DNA from: Saccharospirillaceae bacterium
GTDB taxonomy: Bacteria > Pseudomonadota > Gammaproteobacteria > Pseudomonadales > Oceanobacteraceae
Assembly (NCBI GenBank): GCA_022448365.1
Contig: JAKVCS010000007.1
Location: 36,839-100,838 of the forward strand
Reading direction: 5' to 3'
DNA: 64,000 nt
This document shows positions 55,870 through 64,000 of the stretch, piece by piece; positions within the stretch are counted from its first letter, which is position 1; each line of letters begins with the position of its first letter. The position numbers and the translations under genes are program-made. The notes under the pieces are model-generated. The model was not told the DNA's origin and ran no database searches. It worked only from the letters and a program-made list of their open reading frames with translations.

Positions 55870-56229
55870 GCAGGACGCAACGCTGACACGGAGTTAGCAG
55901 ATCTGGATGATCGCAAGGAAGAATGAAGCGGAGCTTCATCAGGACCCGGAGCAGGAGCTCCAAGTGGATCCGAGGCAGGAGCCTCTCTTGGACACGGCAA
56001 TGATTGCCGCACGGAAGACCAGCAGGATGCTGTAAGGAAGAATGGAACCCAGCCTGGATGGCTGTACTGATGGATCAGACGCAATGGATTGCGGACAGGG
56101 AACGAGTGCCGGGAAGCAGTCAGGGATTGATCAATCGCCAGGTAAGGCGGCAGGGAAGATCTTAAACCAGGACGGTTTTAGGGTGCTGTGGCGGCCGGAC
56201 AGGATGTCCGAGCCGCCCGATTTATTTTT
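55870..56229 (+). ncRNA. csrB: CsrB-like regulatory RNA (CsrA/RsmA sponge)
   Basis: About 360 nt with no coding frame of its own but 26 GGA triplets, about five times the chance number. Most sit in loops of short hairpins, for instance GAAGCGGAGCTTC, GGAGCAGGAGCTCC, GAGGCAGGAGCCTC, CAGCAGGATGCTG, CAGCCTGGATGGCTG and GCAATGGATTGC. The RNA ends in a strong GC-rich terminator. These are the defining features of CsrB/RsmZ RNAs, which bind many CsrA dimers and release their mRNA targets. The 5' end is inferred; no clear sigma-70 promoter is visible. Confidence 0.88.
56190..56229 (+). terminator. Terminator of the CsrB-like RNA
   Basis: GGCGGC and GCCGCC with an inner GGACAGGATGTCC form a long stem, whose loop itself shows an AGGA motif, followed by ATTTATTTTT (56220-56229). 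Confidence 0.88.
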
Positions 56230-56264
56230 GCATCCTGATTATATTCACCGGGTTGCCTGAACCT

Positions 56265-56585
56265 TCAAATCTTCCTTTGTTTTTGTGCCAACAAAGCAAG
56301 CGCAATAAAAGCGATGACAACAACCAACAACATTTGCCAGCCAGGTAATCCCCGCAAGAACCTCTCCAGTACCGGTGTCAACCACACTGCGATCGCCCCG
56401 TAACCCAGAGTACATAGCGCAACAAATGCTGTTAGCCGGAGCCATAGCGGCCGCCGCTTTACCAAGAAACGTAACAGTTCATTAATGTGATCACCGAAAA
56501 TGACCAATGCAGTTGCAATTATTGCCACTGCCAGCTCGTCAATATGAGGTCGTAGCTGGTTAACCAGCCAGTTCACCAACACCAT
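56265..56585 (-). CDS. DUF3392 family membrane protein
   Basis: 106 residues from ATG 56585, with AGGGG upstream. Three hydrophobic segments: ELAVAIIATALVIFGDHINELL, LTAFVALCTLGYGAIAVWLTPVLERFL and MLLVVVIAFIALALLA. This matches the small DUF3392 inner-membrane family of Pseudomonas-type bacteria. Function unknown. It lies between the sRNA and the next gene, reading back toward the sRNA. Confidence 0.75.
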   Translation of the reverse strand: MVLVNWLVNQLRPHIDELAVAIIATALVIFGDHINELLRFLVKRRPLWLRLTAFVALCTLGYGAIAVWLTPVLERFLRGLPGWQMLLVVVIAFIALALLAQKQRKI

Positions 56586-56748
56586 AAACTGCCCCTGAAT
56601 CAACTTGTTAGGCAGAAAGGCTAGACATCGGTCAGTAGATAAGCGAGGCAACGTTACGAAACGCTACGCAAAGCAAACCAATTGCAATGGTGATTCGGTA
56701 ACGATATGCCATTCTGAATAGCGTATTCAGAAATGAGACAGACTGGCT

Positions 56749-57246
56749 ATGAACTGGAACAATCCCAACTCCACCGCGTCAGGTGACCAGCGCCAGCGCT
56801 TAGGGCAACTACTGCTGAAACAGCAGCTGATTGATCGGACACAACTGCACCAGGCACTCAAATGTCAGCGCCAGAGCGATCTGAAACTGGGAGAAATTCT
56901 TGTCAATCTTGGCTACATCTCACAACAGACCCTGAAACGCACTCTGAGCAAACAACGCTGGTTACGTCCATGTGCCGCCTGTTTTGCGCTGATGAGTCCT
57001 TTTTCTGATTGCTTTGCCAGTGATGATCCAAGCGCCGATACCCAGCCCTGGTCGCAGATCAGTCATTGGAGTGACTTTGCCTACGAGCGTGTTGGTGCCT
57101 CCTCGTCATCCGAGGACATTATGAAATTTGCAGCAGAAGCCGCATGGGACATTTATCAGGGAGAACCGCAAAAAGGTGAATGGCGTTACTCACTAAGCTT
57201 GCCACAAGAAGATGGTTATAGCCTTGAGCTGACAATGCGATTCTGA
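56749..57246 (+). CDS. MshEN-like N-terminal domain protein
   Basis: 165 residues. The first 80 resemble the MshEN/GSPII_E_N domain at the N terminus of type II secretion and pilus ATPases (RLGQLLLKQQLIDRTQLHQAL, LGEILVNLGYISQQTLKRTL). No ATPase follows. The remainder (residues 85-165) is unrecognised. MshEN domains can bind cyclic di-GMP, but whether this one does is unknown. Confidence 0.6.
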   Translation: MNWNNPNSTASGDQRQRLGQLLLKQQLIDRTQLHQALKCQRQSDLKLGEILVNLGYISQQTLKRTLSKQRWLRPCAACFALMSPFSDCFASDDPSADTQPWSQISHWSDFAYERVGASSSSEDIMKFAAEAAWDIYQGEPQKGEWRYSLSLPQEDGYSLELTMRF

Positions 57247-57255
57247 AAAACAGGC

Positions 57256-57287
57256 AAAAAAAAGCCCGCACACAGTGCGGGCTTTTT
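57256..57287. terminator. Bidirectional terminator
   Basis: AAAGCCCGCAC and GTGCGGGCTTT pair with A and T runs on both sides. It ends the MshEN-type gene and, read on the minus strand, follows the tRNA gene. Confidence 0.85.
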
Positions 57288-57291
57288 AATA

Positions 57292-57367
<76 letters not shown>

Positions 57368-57496
57368 TAAGTGGCTGCGAATACTAATGACCAAGTGACC
57401 ATCCGTCAACCATTTTTTTCGCTAAGTTTATGAAAAACTTCAATTTATCGTCTTGGCACAGCATTCGGGCAAAAGTAGCAGATAGACACTGCAGGG

Positions 57497-57514
57497 TCTT
57501 AATAAAAATGTCAC
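57497..57514 (+). promoter_or_regulatory. Weak Pho-box-like site
   Basis: TCTTAAT-AAAA-ATGTCAC, 41 bases before the second PhoB-like gene, has the 7-4-7 repeat layout but matches the consensus in one half only. Confidence 0.3.
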
Positions 57515-57554
57515 AATTGAATCCCGAATTTTAACGTAAAATCAGGAGCCTCGC

Positions 57555-58241
57555 ATGAGTGGCTATATTCTGGTCGTGGACGACGAACCAGCCATTTCGG
57601 AAATGATTTCGACCAGCCTGGAAATGGCTGGCTTTAACGTTAAATTATCGGCCAACGGGGCGCTGGCGCATCAGATGATCATTAATGATCGTCCGGATCT
57701 GGTACTGCTCGATTGGATGATGCCAATGGTGTCGGGCATCGAATTAACCCGTAAGCTGAAGCGTGATGATCGCACGGCGGACATTCCGGTTATTCTGCTC
57801 ACCGCTCGTGGCGACGAAGATGACCGTATCTCTGGCCTGGATGCTGGTGCTGACGATTATGTGGTGAAACCATTTTCGCCACGCGAGTTGATCGCCCGTA
57901 TCCGTGCGGTACTGCGACGCACCAATACCAGTGGTGACGGCATGTTAAATGCGGGAAAAATTGAGCTGGATTGTTCCAGTCAGGGTTGTAACATCGCCGG
58001 TAATGAGGTTTCCCTTGGTCCTCTGGAATTTCGTCTGCTGGAATTTTTCATGCTGCACCCGAATCGCGTATACTCGCGCGCCCAATTGCTAGACCGGGTA
58101 TGGGGCGGCAACGTTTACGTTGAAGACCGAACAGTGGATGTCCATATCCGACGCTTACGGAAGGCAATTTCAATCGAAGATCAGGACAAGCTGATTCAAA
58201 CGGTGCGTGGCGCCGGTTATCGCTTTAGTCCGGATGAATAA
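57555..58241 (+). CDS. PhoB-like response regulator, second copy
   Basis: 228 residues. Receiver with VVDDEPAISEM and LLDWMMPMVSG, then an OmpR/PhoB winged helix ending VRGAGYRFS. Strongly similar to the first PhoB in the window (VWGGNVYVE...[13 protein letters not shown] in both). CAGGAGC precedes the ATG. The paired kinase gene follows 38 bases later. Whether it responds to phosphate is not shown. Confidence 0.88.
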   Translation: MSGYILVVDDEPAISEMISTSLEMAGFNVKLSANGALAHQMIINDRPDLVLLDWMMPMVSGIELTRKLKRDDRTADIPVILLTARGDEDDRISGLDAGADDYVVKPFSPRELIARIRAVLRRTNTSGDGMLNAGKIELDCSSQGCNIAGNEVSLGPLEFRLLEFFMLHPNRVYSRAQLLDRVWGGNVYVEDRTVDVHIRRLRKAISIEDQDKLIQTVRGAGYRFSPDE

Positions 58242-58279
58242 TAAAGGCGGTTAAACCCGCCTGTTGTGAGGCTTGAACA

Positions 58280-59548
58280 TTGCACCAATCTGCTTGGCAG
58301 GGTGAATTAACCAAAACCGGCGTCGTCATCGCCCTGGGTCTGGCATCTGGCTGGACGGTGGAACAACCCCTGCATGGTCTGCTCATCGGCGTCACTGTTG
58401 CGCTGGTTATTTCGTTACGTACGATGGGAGCTCTGTATAAATGGAGTTATCGCCAGGGCACTGCGCCTCAGGACAGCGGTCTGATTGGCTACAGCGTTGA
58501 TAAACTGATTCGTCGTGAGAAGAACCTCAAAAGCAAGCTGGCTCAGCAGGCTAAGCAGCTACGTCGGTATAATCAGGGGATCGAGTCATTACATGATGGT
58601 GTTGTGGTGATCGACAAAGAGGGATACATCACCACCTTTAATGCGGCTGCAAGTCGCTTGTTGGCCCTGAGAAAAGAAGATACCGGCCAGCACATCAAAA
58701 ACCTGATACGGACTCCGCGCTTTATTAAATATTTTGATAAGGGCGACTATTCAGACTCACTGCAATTCGATACCTACAACATCACTCAACTGAGTGTTCA
58801 GGTTCAGATCACCCAGTTCGGTATCGATCAGAAAGTTATGCTGATTCGGGATATGACCGAACGCAAACGTGTCGAGACCATGCGTCAGAACTTTATCGCG
58901 GATGTTTCCCACGAACTGCGCACACCACTGACCGTCATCACCGGCTATCTGGAAATGTTCAGCGATATGGAATTGCCGAACAGCCTTGGTAAAGCAATGG
59001 GTCAGATGAATAGTCAGGGGCAGAGGATGAAAAGCCTGGTGAACGACCTGATCGAATTGTCAAAGCTGGAGAGTGCCAACACAGAACGGGCAGGAGAACG
59101 CCTGAGCCTTCAGCATTTGGGACATTCTGTGGTCGATCAGCTGCAGCAGTACGGCGAGTCAAAGATTGTATTTCACTGTGATCAAGAATTTGCGATCGAC
59201 GGCTTCAATGATGAGATGAGTTCGGTGTTAAGTAACCTGATTACCAACGCGGTAAAATACGGTAATGGCAGCGACGTGCAGTTTCGGATTGAAGAAAACG
59301 ATAATGGCATTCGTGTCAGTGTTTCCGACCAGGGGATAGGCATTCCGCCAGAGCACATTGCGCACCTGACTGAGCGCTTTTACCGCGTCGACGATTCACG
59401 GGAATCAAGCGTCGGTGGTTCAGGCCTGGGGCTTGCTATTGTTAAGCATGCACTTGAGCACCACGATACCTGGCTGGAAGTGGAGTCGGAAATTGGTAAA
59501 GGCACTACCTTCAGCTTTATTATTCCGCAAGAGCGGGTTATTCATTAA
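58280..59548 (+). CDS. PhoR-like sensor histidine kinase, second copy
   Basis: 422 residues from a TTG start, with GAGG about 8 bases upstream. One or two N-terminal hydrophobic segments, a PAS-like part (HDGVVVIDKEGYITTFNAAASRLL), H box FIADVSHELRTPLTVI, and the ATPase region with NLITNAVKY and GGSGLGLAIVK. Similar to the first PhoR in the window but with a different sensory part, so the signal may differ. Confidence 0.88.
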   Translation: MHQSAWQGELTKTGVVIALGLASGWTVEQPLHGLLIGVTVALVISLRTMGALYKWSYRQGTAPQDSGLIGYSVDKLIRREKNLKSKLAQQAKQLRRYNQGIESLHDGVVVIDKEGYITTFNAAASRLLALRKEDTGQHIKNLIRTPRFIKYFDKGDYSDSLQFDTYNITQLSVQVQITQFGIDQKVMLIRDMTERKRVETMRQNFIADVSHELRTPLTVITGYLEMFSDMELPNSLGKAMGQMNSQGQRMKSLVNDLIELSKLESANTERAGERLSLQHLGHSVVDQLQQYGESKIVFHCDQEFAIDGFNDEMSSVLSNLITNAVKYGNGSDVQFRIEENDNGIRVSVSDQGIGIPPEHIAHLTERFYRVDDSRESSVGGSGLGLAIVKHALEHHDTWLEVESEIGKGTTFSFIIPQERVIH

Positions 59549-59568
59549 CCCGCAAAGCCCTCTCAAAC

Positions 59569-59925
59569 TCAGCAATCACTCCATACTGCCAGCTCATTGC
59601 CGCTCGGCTCTGAAAAGTGAAAACGCCTTCCTCCCGGAAAATCAAAAACATCCTTAACAATACGACCACCGGCTTTTTCAATGGACGCTTTGGTGGCTTC
59701 CAGATTCTGACTGTACAACACAAGCAACGCCGCACCGTTTTGCGTGCATGAACGTAAATTGGCACGGAAAAAACCGCCCTCAATTCCCTGTCGCGAAAAC
59801 GCCATATAATCCGGGCCAAAATCCTGAAACTGCCAGCCAAAGGCGTCCACAAAAAAATTACGGGTGGCCCTCATGTCGCAGGTTGGAAATTCGACATAGT
59901 TAATTTTTTCATGCTCATTCATCAC
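59569..59925 (-). CDS. VOC family protein
   Basis: 118 residues of the glyoxalase/bleomycin-resistance fold. NYVEFPTCDMRATRNFFVDAFGWQF opens it, with a later GNELAVWSD end in the metal-binding pattern of VOC domains. Function open. It converges with the second PhoR-like gene. Confidence 0.75.
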   Translation of the reverse strand: MMNEHEKINYVEFPTCDMRATRNFFVDAFGWQFQDFGPDYMAFSRQGIEGGFFRANLRSCTQNGAALLVLYSQNLEATKASIEKAGGRIVKDVFDFPGGRRFHFSEPSGNELAVWSDC

Positions 59926-60059
59926 AGTAACCTCAGTAACCTCAGTAACCTCGATTCAATATAGCAAGCTCCATAAGGATGAGTAGGTAGCACAGCTGGA
60001 ACGGTTTGGTGATAACAAGCAACAGATGGTTTCCCGGCAATGCAGCCCATATTGTGCTG

Positions 60060-61301
60060 TTATCGGTTTCCGAAGTTAAAGCTCACCTCGTGCACGACCT
60101 TTCCGCTTTCATCATTTGGCGTGGTAAACATATCAACCCGGGCGTTGGTTTTATCCAACTGAATATGACTGAACCCCCAAACCATTCCTTTTAGCCACAA
60201 CTCACGGTACGTTGGATTATTAGCTTTTTGCCACTGCTGAAACGTCGTATGAATGGCGCGCTGTTTTGCTGCGGCACCGGAAATGATCAACGGCAGTGAT
60301 TTTGCTTCCTCCCCTTGTTCACCCTGACACGTATCCAGATGGACCTCCAGGTCATGTTCATGACCAGCAAAGTACATGTCTGCATACTCGCACAAAGACG
60401 GTAATAACAACCGGCGCAGAACTTTAGCTTCTTCAAACTTACTGCCACCGGATGACCAGACCGTGTGATGTCCCATCACAATTTTCCAGTCCGCGTCGGA
60501 CGCTGCTAATTGATCATCTAACCACTGCAATTGCCGACTGTCGGCCTTGGTCGGCTTTTCCCAACTTTCCGGCTGATTCAGTTCAGTATGTTGTTTTGGG
60601 CTGCCATCCGGATTCAGTTGATCATCAAGGACATTCTGTCCTTTTAATAACAGGTTGGTATCCAGAACAAAAAATTCAGCCGTTAGCTCACCCTGCTGAC
60701 GCTTAAACGTAAAGTAGCCGGGTTGCTGCATGGTGATTTTTGTATCGTGGCGTTGAGCATAATCAACCTGGGCATTGCGTCCGAGGCGTGATGTATTCCA
60801 GTCATGATTACCTAACGCCGCGTATAACTTAAAGTCTTCAACGCCGGCACCGAGGGATTTATAAGGCTGCTCAAATATTTTATAAAAACGCTCATCATCG
60901 TTTTTTCCATCCGCACCATCCGGGTAGATATTGTCACCCAGCATAATCCCAAACTCACATACTGCCCGCTGACAGAAACGGGTCATCGCTTTTGCTGTTG
61001 CATGCAGACCCGTGCGTTCGACGGCAAACTGACCGCCTGGTAATAAGTACATGGGTGGCGCAATAAAGTCTTTTTTCGGACGGTATTGTTTCAGCCACTT
61101 CTTCAACTTTGCAGCCTGAAACTTCGCTGGTGTTTGTGGATTTTTCTGCAGTTTGGTCTTCAGGTAATCATAATGATAACCACTGTCACCAAAGGCAAGA
61201 AACTGAATTTTATCAGCCTGATGATCTCTGCAAGAATTGACTGAGCATGCTGACAGCGAGGCAGCACAAGCTAAGGACACGAATAAGTTGAGCGGCTTCA
61301 T
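60060..61301 (-). CDS. Purple-acid-phosphatase-like metallophosphoesterase, lipoprotein
   Basis: 413 residues from ATG 61301 (AGGTG upstream; GTG 61310 is possible). Lipobox LSAC follows a short signal. The metallophosphoesterase motifs are in order: FLAFGDSGYHY, MLGDNIYPDG, LGNHDWN, VMGHHTVW and FAGHEHDLEVH. This places it with tartrate-resistant (purple) acid phosphatases. Likely cleaves phosphate monoesters outside the cytoplasm. The PhoB/R genes nearby hint at phosphate control but no Pho box is clear. Confidence 0.85.
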   Translation of the reverse strand: MKPLNLFVSLACAASLSACSVNSCRDHQADKIQFLAFGDSGYHYDYLKTKLQKNPQTPAKFQAAKLKKWLKQYRPKKDFIAPPMYLLPGGQFAVERTGLHATAKAMTRFCQRAVCEFGIMLGDNIYPDGADGKNDDERFYKIFEQPYKSLGAGVEDFKLYAALGNHDWNTSRLGRNAQVDYAQRHDTKITMQQPGYFTFKRQQGELTAEFFVLDTNLLLKGQNVLDDQLNPDGSPKQHTELNQPESWEKPTKADSRQLQWLDDQLAASDADWKIVMGHHTVWSSGGSKFEEAKVLRRLLLPSLCEYADMYFAGHEHDLEVHLDTCQGEQGEEAKSLPLIISGAAAKQRAIHTTFQQWQKANNPTYRELWLKGMVWGFSHIQLDKTNARVDMFTTPNDESGKVVHEVSFNFGNR

Positions 61302-61414
61302 CACTTTCACACCTGAATTTAAAACGGGCGTTATTGTGAAAAATTAATGGACTTTTGATCAGGGTCAAAACAGATCAGATACAGAAAACCGATGATCGGT
61401 TAAAGAACAGATAT

Positions 61415-61450
61415 AAAAAACCCGACATCGCAAAACGATGCCGGGTTTTT
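61415..61450. terminator. Terminator between the EF-G and phosphatase genes
   Basis: CCCGACATCG and CGATGCCGGG pair around CAAAA, with an A run on the left and T run on the right, so it can serve as terminator in either direction. It lies 33 bases past the EF-G stop. Confidence 0.85.
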
Positions 61451-61482
61451 CTGAAATTCAGTAATTAAGGATTAAGGATTAA

Positions 61483-63570
61483 TTACTTAGCTTCTTTAGC
61501 TGCTTTTGCTTCTGCCATTACAGTTTCTGCAATGTTCATTGGGCAAGGCATGTAGTGGCTGAATTCCATAGAGAACTGACCACGACCAGAAGTGATGGTA
61601 CGCAGGTGACCAATGTAGCCGAACATTTCGGACAGTGGTACGTCTGCTTTAATGCGAACACCTGTTACGCCAGCTTCCTGGTCTTTGATCATGCCGCGAC
61701 GACGGTTCAGGTCACCGATCACATCACCCACATTGTCTTCTGGAGTGAATACGTCAACCTTCATGATTGGTTCCAGCAGCTGTGCGCCTGCTTTCGGCAT
61801 AGACTGACGGAAAGCACCTTTTGCAGCGATTTCGAATGCGACTGCAGAGGAGTCAACCGCGTGGTAACCACCGTCGTTCACGTCGATTTCAACGTCCAGT
61901 ACCGGGAAGCCAGCCAGTGGGCCTTCAGCCATCATAGCCTTGAAGCCTTTTTCGATTGCTGGGAAGAATTCCTTAGGAACGTTACCACCAACAACAGACG
62001 TGCTGAATACGAAACCAGAACCTGGCTCACCTGGCTTCATGGTGTAGTCAATCTTACCGTACTGACCAGAACCACCAGACTGCTTCTTGTGGGTGTAGCT
62101 GTCTTCGATCGCCTGAGTGATAGTCTCACGGTAAGATACCTGAGGCTCACCTACTTCCAGCTCAACGCCGTAAGTACGCTTCAGGATGTCTACTTTAATA
62201 TCCAGGTGCAGTTCACCCATACCTTTCAGGATGGTTTCACCGGAATCTTCGTCAGTTTCAACGCGGAAAGATGGATCTTCAGCAACCAGTTTACCAATCG
62301 CAACACCCATCTTATCAACAGCGCCTTTGTCTTTCGGCTTAACGGCGATAGAGATTACTGGCTCTGGGAATACCATGGCTTCCAGAGTACATTCGTGCTT
62401 AGGATCACACAGAGTGTGGCCAGTCTGTACGTTCTTCATACCAACAACAGCAACGATGTCACCCGCTTGTGCAGAAGTCAGCTCAGACTTATCGTCTGCC
62501 TGCATTTCTACCATACGACCGATACGCTCAGTTTTGCCGGTGGCTGAGTTCAGTACGGTATCACCCTTGTTCATTACACCAGAGTAGATACGGATAAAGG
62601 TCAGGGCACCGAAACGGTCATCCATGATCTTAAACGCCAGCGCACGCAGTGGTTCATCAGCAGAAACGATCGCGTGTTCGCCGGTTTCGTTACCTTCTTC
62701 GTCTGTCAGCGGCTGAGGGTCAACTTCAGTTGGAGACGGCAGGTAGTCAACAACTGCGTTCAGTACCAGCTGAACACCTTTGTTTTTGAATGCAGAACCA
62801 CAGTAAGTCGGGAAGAAGTCCAGCTTACGGGTACCTTCACGGATGCAACGCTTGATGTCGTCCATAGACGGCTCTTCACCTTCTTCCAGGTAAGCCATCA
62901 TCAGGTCTTCGTCTTGTTCCAGAGCAGTTTCAATCAGCTGCTCGCGGTACATTTCAACGTCGTCCTTCATGTCTTCAGGAACTTCTTTGATTTCGTAGTT
63001 CTCTGGCAGACCCGTGTCATCCCATACGAACGCCTGACGGCTCAGCAGGTCAACAACACCTACGAACTCGTCTTCTTCACCGATTGGCAGAACCATAACC
63101 AGTGGGTTTGCGCCCAGTACTTTCTTAACCTGATCAACAACGCGGTAGAAGTTGGCACCCAGACGGTCCAGCTTGTTCACGAAGATGATACGGGATACTT
63201 CAGATTCGTTAGCGTAACGCCAGTTAGTCTCAGACTGAGGCTCAACACCACCAGAACCACAGAATACACCGACACCGCCGTCCAGTACTTTCAGGGAACG
63301 GTATACTTCAACGGTGAAGTCAACGTGTCCAGGAGTGTCAATAACGTTCAGGCGGTGACCAGCCCATTCACAAGTAACAGCTGCAGACTGAATGGTAATA
63401 CCACGCTCAGCTTCCTGATCCATGAAGTCAGTAGTGGATTCACCATCGTGAACTTCACCAGTCTTGTGGATCTTACCAGTGAGCTTCAGGATACGCTCAG
63501 TTGTAGTGGTCTTACCGGCATCAACGTGAGCGAAGATACCGATATTTCTGTATTTGCTTAAGTCAGTCAT
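61483..63570 (-). CDS. fusA: Elongation factor G, probably the EF-G2 type
   Basis: 695 residues from ATG 63570 ([28 protein letters not shown] region). GTPase motifs [16 protein letters not shown] and NKLD; domain IV with GGYHAVDSS and the C-terminal EF-G fold follow. Translocates tRNA and mRNA on the ribosome. It is divergent from tuf rather than upstream of tuf in a str operon, so it may be a second EF-G; the window cannot show whether another copy exists. The frame upstream of 63570 is not coding. Confidence 0.93.
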   Translation of the reverse strand: MTDLSKYRNIGIFAHVDAGKTTTTERILKLTGKIHKTGEVHDGESTTDFMDQEAERGITIQSAAVTCEWAGHRLNVIDTPGHVDFTVEVYRSLKVLDGGVGVFCGSGGVEPQSETNWRYANESEVSRIIFVNKLDRLGANFYRVVDQVKKVLGANPLVMVLPIGEEDEFVGVVDLLSRQAFVWDDTGLPENYEIKEVPEDMKDDVEMYREQLIETALEQDEDLMMAYLEEGEEPSMDDIKRCIREGTRKLDFFPTYCGSAFKNKGVQLVLNAVVDYLPSPTEVDPQPLTDEEGNETGEHAIVSADEPLRALAFKIMDDRFGALTFIRIYSGVMNKGDTVLNSATGKTERIGRMVEMQADDKSELTSAQAGDIVAVVGMKNVQTGHTLCDPKHECTLEAMVFPEPVISIAVKPKDKGAVDKMGVAIGKLVAEDPSFRVETDEDSGETILKGMGELHLDIKVDILKRTYGVELEVGEPQVSYRETITQAIEDSYTHKKQSGGSGQYGKIDYTMKPGEPGSGFVFSTSVVGGNVPKEFFPAIEKGFKAMMAEGPLAGFPVLDVEIDVNDGGYHAVDSSAVAFEIAAKGAFRQSMPKAGAQLLEPIMKVDVFTPEDNVGDVIGDLNRRRGMIKDQEAGVTGVRIKADVPLSEMFGYIGHLRTITSGRGQFSMEFSHYMPCPMNIAETVMAEAKAAKEAK

Positions 63571-63922
63571 ATCGTTACTCAAAAAGGTAAGGTCAAAATC
63601 GCGCGCCATTCTACAAGGTTTGCCCGCCGAAAGGTACTGTCTTTGTGTGGCAATTTTCAATCGTTATCAACAGCCGCTTTTTAACTGCCTTTTCGCGGCG
63701 ATTGAGTGGCACAAGCGGTGCCCTAATAAGCCCCATGAACAGGCGTTTTGGTGTTACGTCAATGTGACAGTTGACCAAACCTCTCAACAGGGTTGTTGAC
63801 TCCCATCTCCAGAACATTAATATTGCCCACTTTATTTCGCCCTGAAACAAGTGTGGAAACCCGGTGTGGTCTGACTTGGTTGGGGTTTCAGTTAATACTT
63901 ATATTGTTTTGAGGGCTGTAAT
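63571..63922. other. Divergent promoter region between fusA and tuf
   Basis: 352 bases without a gene. Toward tuf, TTGACT (63796-63801), a 16-base spacer and TAATAT (63818-63823) form a good sigma-70 promoter. The bases after it (TGCCCAC) are GC-rich, a discriminator type common at stringently controlled promoters. No clear promoter for fusA was picked out. Confidence 0.6.
63796..63823 (+). promoter_or_regulatory. Sigma-70 promoter of tuf
   Basis: -35 TTGACT and -10 TAATAT with a 16-base spacer, about 100 bases before the tuf start codon. GC-rich discriminator follows. Confidence 0.6.
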
Positions 63923-64000
63923 TATGGCTAAGGAAACGTTTGAGCGTTCCAAACCGCACGTAAACGTTGGCACCATCGGTCACGTTGACCATGGTAAAAC
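63923..64000 (+). CDS. tuf: Elongation factor Tu, start only
   Basis: The frame [20 protein letters not shown] runs into the edge and continues VDHGK, the GTPase P loop of EF-Tu. Twenty-five complete codons are inside the window. Delivers aminoacyl-tRNA to the ribosome. AGGGCTG lies about 8 bases before the ATG. Confidence 0.95.

Noticed and set aside
55863..56260. Short frames on both strands across the CsrB-like RNA
   Set aside because: They read through repeated hairpins, have no family features and are explained by the RNA.

Overview
The window looks like chromosome of a marine gammaproteobacterium, probably of the Oceanospirillales/Pseudomonas side. The main reason is gene order: oxyR-recG, hupB, rubB-rubA, ubiC-ubiA and phoB-phoR follow one another as in the Pseudomonas chromosome, here with about 20 kb of other genes between recG and hupB. 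RlmB, RNase R, HslVU, a DUF971 protein, an AlgW/DegS-like protease next to a Nif3 protein, FabV and an alkylsulfatase fit the same group. The genus is inferred, not shown.

Layout. 1-5.5 kb holds an outer-membrane barrel (cut by the window edge), two Bor-like lipoproteins and a run of small minus-strand genes, one of them a truncated GFA gene. 5.5-10.3 kb is an AT-rich array of short minus-strand genes, each followed by an attC-like recombination site. In five of six cassettes the 7-base end of the attC matches the start of the same cassette with at most one mismatch. No integrase gene is visible, so this is a cluster of attC sites lacking an integrase (CALIN). Its first cassette (8.1-10.3 kb) carries an AAA ATPase and a DUF4435/TOPRIM-type protein, the gene pair of the PARIS anti-phage system. 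Smaller cassettes follow, including one with only a 55-codon reading frame.

10.7-37 kb is mostly housekeeping: rlmB, rnr, DUF971, hslVU, a SlyD-like FKBP, an LPP20 lipoprotein/transglutaminase cluster, oxyR-recG, a YbaK-HDOD fusion, a eukaryotic-type HisA, an RNase H with a viroplasmin domain, an isoquinoline-oxidoreductase/xanthine-dehydrogenase type molybdoenzyme with its XdhC and MobA-like maturation genes, Nif3 and a DegS/AlgW protease. 37-46 kb holds a necrosis-inducing-protein (NLP) homologue, YqaA, FabV, an alkylsulfatase and a symporter/AraC gene group. 46-54 kb has hupB, rubA-rubB, ubiC-ubiA, phoB-phoR with a Pho box, a response regulator overlapping cysZ, and trmH.

55.7-56.2 kb contains a CsrB-like regulatory RNA of about 360 nt: 26 GGA motifs, many in hairpin loops, a strong terminator, and an 18-bp GacA/UvrY-type palindrome about 180 bp upstream. 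After it come DUF3392, a MshEN-type protein, tRNA-Thr(UGU), a second PhoB/PhoR-like pair, a VOC protein, a purple-acid-phosphatase-like lipoprotein, and an EF-G gene divergent from the start of tuf at the right edge.
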